Shown piece by piece: positions 47,413 through 59,098 of a stretch of DNA of 64,000 bases (position 1 is the stretch's first letter; every line of letters starts with the position of its first letter). Origin of the DNA: Cerrena zonata. Lineage: Eukaryota; Basidiomycota; Agaricomycetes; Polyporales; Cerrenaceae. The notes below the pieces were generated by a model. That model was not told the DNA's origin, did not search any database, and was given only the letters and a program-made list of their open reading frames with translations. A program made the translations under genes and the position numbers. The stretch is taken from the NCBI GenBank assembly GCA_038087015.1, contig JASBNA010000006.1, positions 186,001 to 250,000 on the forward strand, given 5' to 3'.

Positions 47413-48273
47413 ATGTTCTTCGCGCCCCTCGCCGCAGCTTTGGCTTTGATTCCCGCCGCCTTGGGTGAGTATTGCAGGGTATCAGAAGGAACGGTAGTTA
47501 AATATCTCTGTTGCCTAGCTACGATTACGATCACTCAGCCCTCGTCCTCTGACTTCTGGTATGCTTTACTCTGTGTTAGCTGGCCTTTGAAAACATACTA
47601 AATATTATTCGTCCACAGGGTTCAGAACACAACCAACATTATTGCTTGGTCGTTTGACCAGGGTGACACTAACCCCATTTCGATTATTGTGACAAACTCC
47701 AACAACACCTTCCTCAATGGTAACTTCTCTATCGCTGAGTTTGTTGATTTGTCCAACGGCGTAAGTACTTCATAAAACGTCTCGGTGAATAACGAAATTG
47801 ACATTCGCGTTCTTAGACATTCACCGGTGAGTCCGGCATTCAACAATAATGATGTTGATGCTGAATTTGGCTGTGTGTTTTCGCGCTACAGTTACCAATG
47901 TCACCCTCGTGGAGGCTGATGGATATACCGTTTCATTCGTGAACCCCATCAATCAGACGGTCATTTTGGCCACCAGTCAGTCTTTCTCTGTCAAGCCAGC
48001 CGGAAGTATGTATCTAGATTTTTATCTGAGAACAGAAAACTAAACCAGTTGCTTTCAGCTACTCCTGCTTCCAGCGGTACCCCCACCTCAGGCTCGACTT
48101 CGACTTCTGCCAGTGCATCCGCTAGCGGTACATCCTCTGGGACCCCCTCTAGCTCCGCAAGCCCTCTCGGAAATACCAACAACAACGCTGCCATCTCTGG
48201 ATTCAGCGCTCAAGGCATTATTGGGCTTATTGCGGCTTGCGGAGTGGCCTCTGTGTCCGCTGTTCTCCTCTGA
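47413..48273 (+). CDS. GPI-type surface protein with Kre9/Knh1-like N-terminal domain
   Basis: Short exons join to a protein of about 190 residues: signal peptide MFFAPLAAALALIPAALA, then TITITQPSSSDFW, NIIAWSFDQGDTNPISIIV, FSIAEFVDLSNGTFTVTNV and DGYTVSFVNP, the pattern of the Kre9/Knh1 Ser-Thr-rich Ig-like domain found at the start of many fungal wall proteins. A Ser/Thr/Gly linker and a hydrophobic tail (GIIGLIAACGVASVSAVLL) follow, typical of GPI attachment. A short exon encoding about TFT (near 47818-47826) is needed for continuity. It likely sits in the plasma membrane or wall; biochemical role unknown. Confidence 0.82.
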
Positions 48274-49162
48274 GGTGTTATTTGCCCTCAGACCCAACAT
48301 ACCCTCCTTGAAAATTACTTCATACGGACATCATATACCACCCCTTACCTTGTGCAGCACCCCATTCTTTCTGATCTCATGTCGTGTGATCGCTACAGGT
48401 GTTAACTAGCCCTCTCCTTACTTCCCTTCCTGTCCTTACTTGGTTTGCTGTTGTTGTGATTTCCTTAGCTTTGTGTTTGTTTTGCTTTCCGATGTCCTTT
48501 TTGGACGCTGTATGCCTTAGTGTTTTCTAGTAGCGTGTACGGCTGTCTGAGTTCTAACATGAGCGTAGGACTTGTGATTTGATTGTGTTTTCTTGTTACC
48601 AGATATTGTGTGACAAAACTTAATCAAGTCCTAGAGATTCCATGACATACTGTTCGTGTTCAATGATTCGACTATGACGTCACCAACATCCTAAGTCTCA
48701 AGTTCATAGACTAGGATCATTTAACGCAAGTCGGATAATTAGAATGCAGACAGAGTGACGACTTCAATTACGGACGGAGTCATCATCCTAAGCCATAAAA
48801 CACGAGTGCAAAGTCATGGCATTGAAAATGCTAGGAAGGATGTATTTCCGACTGTATAGACGGACCTGAATGTTCGTACTCGGACGCCGCTTGGGTATTC
48901 ACGTTTTCACGACACACGTTCGACATCTTCCCGTCAAAAGATGATCACTATCGACAACATGTCTCATCATCGAAAGTTATCAATCACATTGTAATCACAG
49001 ATATGTCGTATAGATATCATTCCATCCCAAATTGACAGACGTTAGAATCGCGTTGCTGTCGACGTGAGACCTATTCATTCATTCTCCAAGTAACTGGAAC
49101 AGGATGAGCAGATGAACCTTCACGTAGAGATTCGAAGGACTTACAAATCCTTCTCAACGCCA
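48274..49162. other. Convergent intergenic region
   Basis: The first ~350 bp are T-rich and look like 3' UTR of the surface protein. No gene recognised. Confidence 0.45.
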
Positions 49163-50247
49163 CTAATTCAACTCGAAGATATCCGAGAACATAGGAAACG
49201 TCTTCTCCCGAGCGTCCTCCACAATCCTTCGATACGCTTTCTTGCACCGCTTACAAAACCCAATCTCCCAATCACGAAAGTTGTACCCCATGAGCTTAGG
49301 AGACAAAGGGGAATCCCCGCAAACAACAGAGACCCATCTCGAATCACATTTGTGAGCGTTGCATTTATTCATCGAGGGCATGTATGAACGCAACGTTTGC
49401 ACGAGTGACGCGTTCATAAGCGTGAGTTGCTCTCTGCCTTTGAGGCATCGCATAATATCATCAGAAGATAGCTTCTCGGCCGTACCGTCATTGCGTTTCA
49501 CACCGTGCATGATCGTCTCCAGAGGAAGTTGGCAGCAGAGGTAGAAAGCGAAGGGGAGGAGGTTAGGAAGGTTGTGCGCACGGGCGAGGTTGATGATTGT
49601 AATCGCCATCTCGCCGTTTGGGTAGTCACTGATATGGTTAGACATCGCCCCTCGCATGAGTTTATACTCAGCGTAGGTACGGGGATGAACGCTTTTCAGA
49701 CGAGATACAGCTTCGTCGAAGATGAATTTGACTTGGTATTTCTTGCCAAGTTTGATTAAGGCAGAAACCCATTCGATGGGTGCTGGCGTGTTCGGCATCT
49801 TAAAGTACGAGCTATATAGCAGACAGTCAATCAAAACCCACCTTGTCTATCACAATAGAACATAACAGAACCAAAAGAAAGAATTATCACTCACTCGTTT
49901 CCAGGATTATACAAAACCTTCAAGAAGATAGATAAGTCATCGACATAATCGCTAACCATCACAACCAGCGTGCCAAGGGAGGACCATCGTAGAGAAGCAG
50001 TCTCAATCAAGTCTAAAAACACAGTAGAGTGTTGAGAAAGGACCGATTGGTGTACTTTGAAACCAGTCCCTTGAGCCACTAGAATGACGCTCCCGTCGTT
50101 GTACCAGATACTATTGGGGCGGCGGTATTGGTCATCAGCGGATGCTTGAGCTTCCAAGGTACATAGTAAGTCATGAATTCCTGCCCCAAATGATCTGGTC
50201 GCAGCATTGAAGTCTTGTTGGTTCTGAGTGCACCGTATATTATTCAT
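49163..50247 (-). CDS. BTB/POZ domain protein (copy G)
   Basis: Exons 50247-49895 and 49811-49163 give 333 residues. BTB domain: IWYNDGSVILVAQGTGFKVH, QHSTVFLDLIE, FLKVLYNPGNE. Middle region: APIEWVSALIKLGKKYQVKF, GEMAITIINLARAHNLPNLL, PFAFYLCCQLPLETI. Tail: CNAHKC, then CKRC about 30 residues later, ending KTFPMFSDIFELN. The start is the first ATG and the intron position matches the other copies. It is the closest relative of copy E. No lesions seen. Confidence 0.88.
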
Positions 50248-50367
50248 ATCACATTCACGACGTAGATTAAAGTATATAACGTACCTGTTTTATATCCCCA
50301 ATTAAAACTCTGAGTTGAGCAGCTCGCTCCTTGTTTGTCATAGACTGAGGCATGACTATATTCAATG

Positions 50368-50434
50368 TTTCTCAGAACGCAGCCGACAAACGCAACTTTG
50401 TGTTGTGTGAGATCGACTGTGTACTAAGTGTATT
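50368..50434 (-). promoter_or_regulatory. Upstream block shared with BTB copy E
   Basis: Matches 44399-44456 (tttctcagaacgcagccga through cgactgtgtactaag), about 125 bp upstream of the copy G start. Confidence 0.6.
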
Positions 50435-50771
50435 GACCTTAATTTTTCTCAGATGTTTCACCGAGTAAAAGTGAGAAGGGCTCGAACTCTTGAAGGACGT
50501 AAGAGGAAAAGAAGAATCGTTCCGCTGACGTTCAGTATAAAACAGTTAGGCGCTCAGAGTCATTACTTCCGGGCAGGTCAGACTCTTCCTCTAACGTTAG
50601 ATTCAGCAGCTAACTCAGCAACGTAACGTGTAGAGATCCCTAATCTACTATATTATGAAATGATGTCAATAGTGATAGTACAATATGCGATGAGAATGAC
50701 ATGTCCAAAACGTGAAAGAAACGACAGCAAGCAAAGCAAATGGTATGTCCCCCGGGCCACAATCCTCCTCT
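50435..50771. other. Intergenic, nothing recognised
   Basis: 5' flank of BTB copy G and 3' flank of the DnaJ gene. Confidence 0.4.
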
Positions 50772-52120
50772 TCATCCTAACACCTTCTTCACGCCCTCCT
50801 TCTGCGCCGCCGTCAACCGATCGGGGAAGGTAATATCCCACTTGACGATCATATCGCCCTTACTCTTCACCTTCCCTTCTTGTCGTACAGGCATTCCCTC
50901 TGCAGGAACGACAGACTGCGCTCCAGGTTTCACGACGCTCGAAGGCACAGTGACTTGTACCTTCCTTCCGTCCAATGTGTCGAGGGTTCGCTTCCCGCCG
51001 GTCCCTGTGAGGGCCTCGACGAGTGAGATTGACTCGTGACAAACGAGGTCGTTCCCTTCTCGTTTAAACTTAGTGTGAGGTTTCTCCTCGACCACGAAAA
51101 CCAAATCCTGTGAGTCCCCATCAGGTTGCTCGTTCCCCGCCTTAGGGTATCGAATCTTCGTCCCGCTCTTCCACCCAGGGAGGACCTGAATTTCCAACAC
51201 CTTGTCTTCAGTGGTGCCGTTGAGCAACTTCCGGCCAATCTTCAGGCGTTTCGTCGTCCCGCTATATAGGTCTTCTAGCGAGACTTTGAGGGGTTTCGTG
51301 ATTTCTGATGGTTGTGAGGGGCGAGAGGGGGAACTTGTTCGGCGGCCTGGGGTAGTGTTGGTCCGTCTTGTGCGAGGCATGCCTCCAGGCATACCACCAA
51401 ATGACGAGAAGCCCCCCATGGGGTCGTCATCGTCGTACATGGATGCTCCTCCTCGACTACCCATGCCGCCCATACCACCCATTCCTCCCATGCCGCCCAT
51501 ACCGCCCATACCTCCCATTCCACCCATACCGCCTAAGCTGCTGAAGAATGATCTGCGCATAGGGTTAGATTTATTTCTGAATATAGACAACGGAATACTT
51601 ACTCAAAGATCTTATTAGGGTCGGTCGGTGAGAAACCTCCCGGACCTCCCGATGAGAATGAGAAGGTAGAGCCTCCGGGGAACCCTGAGAATCCAGAGAA
51701 ACCTCCTGCACCAGGGGGAGGACCACCGCCTCCGCCCTTGAGGCCCTCTTCGCCGAATTGATCATAAACTGTCCGTTTTTGCTTGTCGCTCAGGACTTCG
51801 AACGCTTCAGAGATCTGCGATGGTCAAATAAGGTCAAAATCGATGGTCAGTACTTTGGACTTCTGAGAAGTGAATTCACATGCCACGAGGCAGGGTTAAT
51901 GAAAGTGACCTTACCTCTTTGAATTTCTTGGATGCTTCTTCTGATCCCGCATTACGATCGGGATGCCATTTGAGAGCCTGTCGTGGAGAGGTCGCCGTCA
52001 GTAGCTATTTCCACCGTATGATGTAGAATGTATGCTTACCATTTTCTTGTATGCTTTCTTGATTTCATCGTCCGAAGCATTCTTGTCTACTCCAAGCAAT
52101 TTATAGTAATCTGTGCCCAT
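50772..52120 (-). CDS. DnaJ/Hsp40 class B co-chaperone, Sis1/DNAJB-like
   Basis: Start [20 protein letters not shown] at 52120, then [20 protein letters not shown] with HPD, and [20 protein letters not shown] closing the J-domain. A Gly/Phe-rich region follows, then a Gly-Gly-Met repeat, and C-terminal domains CTDI/II ([60 protein letters not shown]), ending KEGVKKVLG with TGA at 50772-50774. It has no zinc finger. Sis1-type proteins deliver misfolded clients to Hsp70 in the cytosol and nucleus and help translation initiation. Divergent from the VTC1-like gene. Confidence 0.93.
51460..51533 (-). repeat. Nine-base coding minisatellite (Gly-Gly-Met units)
   Basis: About seven to eight imperfect copies of a 9 bp unit within the DnaJ gene, encoding consecutive Gly-Gly-Met triplets in the linker after the Gly/Phe region. 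Third-base variation between units shows it is not a brand-new expansion. Confidence 0.9.
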
Positions 52121-52468
52121 ATTGGATTAGGTAGACTAGTGAGGTTTGAGAGTCGTAGTGTTCAGCTGTAAACTAGTGCAGTGAGCGTCGGGGAAAGAGA
52201 AGTTATATGGTGTTGGAGGCATGGTTGGCTGGCTCTAGACGTCCCGCCTTGATTATGGGTCTTGCGAGAACATACCAGAACACCGACTCTGACGTATTCC
52301 CAGACTCCTAGGCTGGTGTGAGCACTGTGAGGGTAATTTGAAACCCCGCACCTAATTAGGCAAGTGATTGCAGTAGGAGTCTGGTGCGCACTTGACCGTA
52401 TGGAAATTAAACTGCTGCAGCCACTGCAGTAGACCAACGTTCGTCGTCCTCCTCAACACACCTTGCTA
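52121..52468. promoter_or_regulatory. Bidirectional promoter interval
   Basis: 348 bp separate the divergent starts of the DnaJ gene and the VTC1-like gene. No certain heat-shock element or TATA box was assigned by eye. Confidence 0.5.
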
Positions 52469-53352
52469 ATGGCGTCCACCACCTCCACCCCAGACAGCAC
52501 CCTCAGGTCTGCCCGTCTCAGGGCTAATGGCGACGACGACACCAACCGCGATTCCATCATCCGTCGGTCGTGGCATGCAATGTCGGACTTGATGTCTCCG
52601 TTCACTCCTACGGCTTTGGCTTCTCTTCCAAAGAAGACTTTCAGGCCTCGTCCGAGGTACACTCGCGCTGACAATGTTCCGGAGGCCAGTCAGGATGAAC
52701 AAGGACAGATGCCTACTGTTCGGGACTATCATGCCATCAATTCACTCCCACCCCGAGTACGGATACCGAAAAAGATTGCGACCCCTATCAAGGTAGAGGG
52801 GAAGGTGTGGTTTGCGAATGAACGAAGTGAGTATATGCATTTTTTGCGCTATTCATATGCTTTGTTTAACATGTCAATGTAGCTTGGGTTTCATATATGA
52901 ACGTCGCTATCTTGGTTGGAGCGCTTTCTCTTGCCCTTTTCAATGCTTCGAAGGATGAGGTCGCCCGTAACTTCGCATATGTGTATGCTCTGATCAGTGT
53001 GGGCATTCTCGTAAGCTCATACTTTTATTTCCAATATTATATTTCAATTCTAATGTTCAATTAGCTTTATGGTTATGCTGTATATCAAAAACGCATTACC
53101 ATGATTCGTAAACGTGATCCTGGTCATTTCGGTGCGTTGGGAAACCCACTCAAATCTCGATGTAACTCACATCCTGTACCTTTCATAGACGAGGTTGCTG
53201 GCCCTGTCATCATCAGTGCCCTTTTGTTCATCGCCGTCCTCGCCAACTTCGTATTCCGAGGTCCGTACATAATCTCACCATCTTCGTATTTGATATTGAC
53301 ATACATGATCCGACCTCTGCTTCTTATCACTATTGTAGTACGTGAATTGTAA
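52469..53352 (+). CDS. VTC1-like vacuolar transporter chaperone subunit
   Basis: Exons join to KVEGKVWFANERTWVSYMNV, then AILVGALSLALF, YALISVGILLYGYAVYQKRI, IRKRDPGHFDEVAGPVIISA and LLFIAVLANFVFRVREL, ending with TAA at 53350-53352. This is the three-helix DUF202/VTC1 domain with the FANERT start and the basic loop between helices 2 and 3. VTC1 is a subunit of the vacuolar complex that makes polyphosphate and pushes it into the vacuole. Introns near 52829-52882, 53012-53064 and 53132-53189 have clean ends. The N-terminal ~105 residues before the domain are Ser/Pro/Arg-rich and are not present in yeast Vtc1. Confidence 0.88.
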
Positions 53353-56300
53353 GTGGACCAACCAAATCTTTTCTTTATCTGCATTCTAACATTCCACCCA
53401 TTACCTAAAGACAACAAAAGGAAGTCCCGATACCAGGCCTCCAATATCTCAAGTTCCTATCTTCATTCTAAGGCTACGACCTATCACACATCTATGGACT
53501 CTTCAATGTATCTCAATTATTTTTTTTGGTCTGCATCTTTTATCTCTACAAAGCGATATGTTTGACGACGACTTCTTTTTCACCTATAATTGTATATAGC
53601 ATAAAATGTATTTGGGTAAGTCTTCTGAGTGCTGGGTTGTGTGTTTGGTAATTTCTGAAATACTTTTTTGACAGGTTTTTCTTGTGTTCATTACTAGCGA
53701 CGTCATTGTATGCGAGGATTTGTTCCCTAAAGTTCGACTTTCCGGCTACTAGGATTTGCCAGTCTCGGAGAACCCCAACGAATACACAATCATGGCAACG
53801 GCACATCCTTCGCGACCAACTTCTCCAAAATTGAGTGACTACCTCACAGCTGCAAGTCTATTCTAAATGTGGTAGATGTTAACTCCATCTTTGACGAAAA
53901 CCATTCCGCAAACCTGTACGAACACTGCCCTGACATATTCCGCCTACTCACACGAATAGCTCGCTCCCCTCGCGAAAGATAGAGCTATAGTCGAGATGAT
54001 TACCTCGTGCCTGCGTCATTGCGATGGAGTTGAAGGAAAGATATCTCTCCATATTCCTCTTTGACATGCACAACTCAGGCTCGAGTAGTCTCTCTAAACA
54101 GGTGCCCTTTCATAGGTTTGTATACCCCAAAATGTAGGCAAGTACTCGGTTTCATCATCTATGTGATCATTGTATTGATTTTAGGTTTAAGTAGGTCGCG
54201 TCATACTCTACATTTTACGGTGGCGAACTATGCTCCAGCTCGCTGAATCTGCCATCAACCTTTACTACTCTCCACAGTTGCATTCGGCCCGCAATGGAGA
54301 CTAACCTTCTGAACATGAACATATTCTCCATGGAGTCGACGTCGAAGTTCCGATTAGGATCCTAAATGGAAACGGATCTTTCACGGGTCTTCCTTACTAC
54401 GTGTATCCTCTTTCGATGCTCCAAGCTTGCGGACCGATTCTTGATTCAAAGTACGTTCGGTGGATGATCCTTTCTCTGAATGGTCTGCCTTTGGTTATGT
54501 GGGCGGTGTAACGGATCACTGATATCGTCACCGAGATCTATCCGTGAACAATGTCCCTGAAGCACTTCAGATGGGCAATATTTTTGTTAGGATGGCCATA
54601 TACATACTGGCCCATTTCAATGGGTCGTCTCATTAATCATCACTGACTGACGATATCTAATTATACTCATTATGTACCCAGACTCTGACCGAGTTCTCAG
54701 AGGCCCATATGTTGCACACCTTCCGCCCAAGTGCTGACTTGCAAGAGTTTCGGACGACGGCTCGCGCTTTAGAACCACAAGCTCATATCCCTTCAAGCGT
54801 CCTTTTGGAGTCTATCTCTCTTCAATCCGTTATGTCCGCGGCGTCGTCCAAGAAAACTAGGCGCACCGGGCTCGGAGCTGCTAATAAACTCCTATTGAAT
54901 TCGGGTGCTTTATAACGCAGGGTGTATGTCCCGTTATCCATTGTCTCGAGTCTTGATACAATGTTGCCTCCTCTTCGACTTCTCGTTCTCCCAGCGCTGG
55001 TTCCTGGCGTCGACGGCACAACACGAGGCTTCCCTTCTGGAACCCATGTATTCGACCCATCTCCATCAATTATACTACCCAAGACTTCGGCCCCAAGAGG
55101 CAAAAATGCCGACTGCCTGTACAATTCGAGTGCTACCTCTGGTCTTAAAACTTTCAAGTCAGCCATTTGTCTACCTCTCTACTGACGGAAAATCTTGTAT
55201 GGAATCCTTCCCACTCAAGGCTCAGAGCTTATTCGGTGAAGTAGTGATAGCCCGATCTCGAACTTGTCTAATGGGCATATCAGCGTAGGTCATTAGTTGC
55301 GTCATTTCCTCTGGAGATATAGCTCAATGGATTGATCTATTTTCTCCTTCAGTCAGGTCTGGTGCCCTATGGCCGGCCCGTTACATGCATCTCGCGCATG
55401 TTGGATATCACTGCAGAAAGTACTAGCAGACTCGAAGTGGAATCCGGTCTACTGCAAGGTTTCCTTAATCATGCTATTTTGACCCACCATCTCTTTCTAG
55501 TGCTTCGACCGCCCGTACTCTGTGATTCTTGTGATGGTTGATGGACAACTCACGTTTGAATCTCCTCCGTTCATTGACTTCGCCGTTGACCGAGCCAAGT
55601 TCCTAGCATAAATCTCCGCCATAACATCAAGAGAATCCACTTATTTGAGGGTGGCGTCCTTCTGCGTATGCTTCTCTACTAATGTGGCGTGACTTTCGAA
55701 CTCCGCATTCTGATATACCGTCTTACGCCCGTAGAAGAAAGACCTCTACACGCACCGATCTGTCAATGTTTCCGGCGCGACATCTGCCGCATCCCAGTTC
55801 GTAACATATTCATGTGCTCGTCCTCAACTGAAAGCGGTATCTCGGCCATTAGTCTGACGATGAATAGTCTGTCCTAACCTGACTCTCGGGTTGACTTGGT
55901 TTCCCTCTCCTAACACCGGTCCCCTCCAATCACCCCAATCCATCTCGATTCTTTGTTGAGGGCTCATGCCTCAGTTTGGCAACAACATTGTGGCGGCGAA
56001 GTTCGCACGAGAGGACTTCGGTTCTGATTCACCTTATTCAGAACTCTCTCTTTAGTTTTTTTCCGTCTCCGCCGATTCTACGCAGAATTATGTTGCTTGG
56101 CTTAATGGCCCCGTGGCTACCCTTGATCTGTCTCCCTTTCCATTGGCGACCATACCAGCTTGTATTTTCAAAGCCACGGAGTTCCGCTATCAAACATCTG
56201 TGTTGGAACTCCTTATGGCATCCTATCACATTCGCTCATTGCCGTTGTTTTTTTCTTTCTCTGGCCAATCGCGTGTGTGGAGATCAGGTAATACGAACAT

Positions 56301-57627
56301 GTTCTCTGGGAATTTGTACACACTTTACGTTTCTCGTGCTTACTTGGATTGTACAAAGTGGTTCCACCTCCAGTCTGCCTACAGCATCTCTAACAGCACT
56401 GCAGCTAGGCATCTACTCCACAGCGTGGCAGGACTGGGTACTATCTCGATCACTCACTCATATCTCGATATAGTCGGTATTGGATTCTACACTGGACCCT
56501 GCAACTTTCCCAGTCCGCTGGGTTGACGTTGCATCTCACGGGCTAAATCTGGTTGACCACACGTGATGGGCTCAGGGAGATGAAAAGTCCAGATCAAGTC
56601 AGTACGAGATCTTCGAGTCCCGGACGATTCATTGACCCCGCTTCGAACCTTTCCACACTCGTCTGGGTCACCTTCACACTCTCCGCCTTCTGATGCATCG
56701 AGTGTCTGAAAGCCTCAACGTCTCAAAGTCTCATAGCTCTAAAAACTCAAAAGGACCTTTGCGCGTGTTCTGACCCTTCTTTACGGAACCGACGGCACTT
56801 TCCTTCCTCTTTCTCATACATGTCGTTTTATTGATCTACGCTGGATATTTTAGGGATCCTTGCAGTTGAGACAGTATCTCTTCATCACTGACGACTATTG
56901 GTCTGACGTTTTCCACTGAATGACTTCTGATAAGACGCGAACCTGAGCGTGTGGAACACTGTTGTAGCCCTGTGGTCCCTTCCCATGCAGTGCCATTGGC
57001 GTGTCATCAATGCTTCGCGGGAGAGGCTGCATGCCCACACAATACAAGAAATCTATTCAGCGTATAGGGAAGATGGTATTGCCTGAGGTGTGTGGGGTAT
57101 AGCGTTGTGGGGTAAATTAGCTTATTTCTCCGTTATTCTGATGCTCTAGCTGCGCTTTGCAAACCCCTTGCAAGCCATCAGATTGTTTGAGTTTTGCAGG
57201 AATCTTGTGAGGCCTTCCATCTTACGTCCTCTCATAAGGTTGACTCACGCGGCCTTTCGGATTCTTGCGTACCACTTGTTACTGGTCAAGACGGAGTGCT
57301 AGTATGTCTGCTTCGCGGATTCAGCCTCCAAGAGCAACGGGAAACCCACGTGAAGTGGGAATATTGTTCGGAATATACTACAATGTTACGTCTGATTACA
57401 AGCATAACTTGGAGGTCAGTACTTATGCACATTTGTATACTTAAATCCTTTGGTTTCTCAATTTCAACTACATGACTTTTGGTATGACGTAATGAATTGT
57501 TTGTGCAAGTTGTTGTAAAAACGCTATGGCCCAACCGGTCGCCACGGTGGCCCAATGAACGACGATCTCTTATTTCAATCCTTTCAAGCCCAACGGTCTC
57601 ACCGAAATTTGACATTCTTACCTCGAA
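53353..57627. other. Gene-poor region of 4.3 kb with degenerate open frames
   Basis: No gene could be supported. There are coding-like shreds without continuity: VNSIFDENHSANLYEHCPDI near 53880, GSFTGLPYYVYPLSMLQACG near 54380, and a pair of overlapping frames at 54822-55185 open on both strands. A pyrimidine-rich part lies at 56000-56900. Stops interrupt every reading attempt. This may be the remains of one or more old genes or of a transposon too decayed to name. Confidence 0.5.
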
Positions 57628-58555
57628 ATGGAAAACAGTAACGATAATAACGGAATGGCGCTGGTCACTACTAAAGATACCACCGGAAACAAAGTCACCG
57701 ACTTTGAATGGTATCGAACTTGCGTCAATTGTAAGCCGTTGACTTCTGATTACTCAATTGCTACTTAATAGACCAATTTCAGGTCGAGTATCTACCGCAG
57801 GAGGCAATAAGGTGAAAATATTCAGCTGTGCTGGCTGCAAAACAGAGTATTACTGTGTAAGTTAATCCACGATCCCTGCCATTCCGGTACGCGTACTGAT
57901 TTGACACGTCAATATGCGTAAATTACGATAGAGTCGGGAATGTCAGAAAGCTGACTGGCGGAAACATAAGTCGCGTTGCGAGATTGTACGCGGTTTCATT
58001 AACGAAGCGAACAAACTGCGTCTCGCAAGACCTTCGACTGGACGGACAGACTATCCACCCCCTGCACAAATCTACGACGAATGGCGAGCATGGCGCAAAC
58101 ATTTCCACGACTCCTCCTTCGCTGCTATGGTGAACGGCTTCCGCCAGACGTGCGGAAATAATCCCAAGAAGTGGCATTATCATTTTATACGAATCACAAT
58201 GCGTCGACTACCAGGAAAGCTCAACGACCGTCCTCCATGGGCACGATTTGAACTCACCCACTTCGACATGCATTCTGTCATCGAATTTTGCGTGCCCACT
58301 TTCCGATTGATGGACTGCAACCTTGGGGTTGGCAAATACAACCCGGAGACTGATGAATGGGTGAAATGGGAGGACAGATATGGCCAGTTTCTTGTCGAGA
58401 CGACGTGCCCTCTGCTTGAAGATATGGATGTGCCCATGTCAGCCTGTGACATGACCTTCATGAAGGACGAATTTGACGAAGTCGGGGATGTTCCAAACTG
58501 GAGGGAGTATTTCTTCCAACATGTCGAAAGCGAATGTGCTAAATGGTCCAAGTGA
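57628..58555 (+). CDS. MYND-type zinc finger protein
   Basis: Three exons (57628-57730, 57783-57856, 57932-58555) give 266 residues. Residues about 33-75 form a MYND finger: TCVNCRVSTAG, FSCAGCKTEYYC and SRECQKADWRKHKSRC provide the C-x2-C, C-x2-C, C-x3-C and H-x3-C ligands, split by two introns. The remaining ~190 residues (WRAWRKHFHDSSFAAMVNGF, CNLGVGKYNPETDEW, CPLLEDMDVPMSACDM) are common to many Agaricomycete MYND proteins and have no known activity; no SET domain is present. MYND fingers bind proline-rich peptides, so a scaffold or transcription-linked role is possible. Complete and intact. Confidence 0.9.
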
Positions 58556-59098
58556 TCTTGAGCATGATGCAGTGTACATATATTTTCTTGCCTCACTTCT
58601 ACTCTATATTCCCGCTTTGTGATATGTTTGTGGCCTCTGTACCATAGTTTTATCTTGTCTTCTATCTTGAATATTTCTATAATCGCATCCTACCATTTTG
58701 ACCGTCATGACGAGTGGCTTCTTCCTTCTTCGAGAGCGTGAGTTCGTCGATACTGGGTATCTGAAAAAAATGCATCGACCAGTGAATGTATATATTTCCC
58801 TGCAATTCAGGCGAACGTAGTCATTGATTTACTGAATCCTGGCCCATTTCTCAATGCTTCTCGGGTATGATCGATCAGGTCAATTTGCTCCACTTTAGGC
58901 AGGCCTCTAGGTACGCAAGTACAGTGCCCCGAGCACGGCAGTGACATTCAAAATACATCGACAGGTAATAATATATCGGTCGGCGCACAGACCATATAAA
59001 ATGGCTGGGTGACACCACGTCCCGTATAAGATAAAAGACCAATCCAGACACGTCATTTTATCCATTGACAGAGAGACATTACGGTAAGTCCGAGGAGG
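58556..59098. other. Convergent intergenic region
   Basis: 3' flanks of the MYND gene and of the unresolved minus-strand gene. Nothing else recognised. Confidence 0.4.

Noticed and set aside
54822..55185. Gene on either strand at 54.8-55.2 kb
   Set aside because: Frames are open on both strands but have no splice continuity, start context or recognised motif.
55315..55345. tRNA A-box-like 'tatagctcaatgg'
   Set aside because: No B box or complementary acceptor stem at the right distance.
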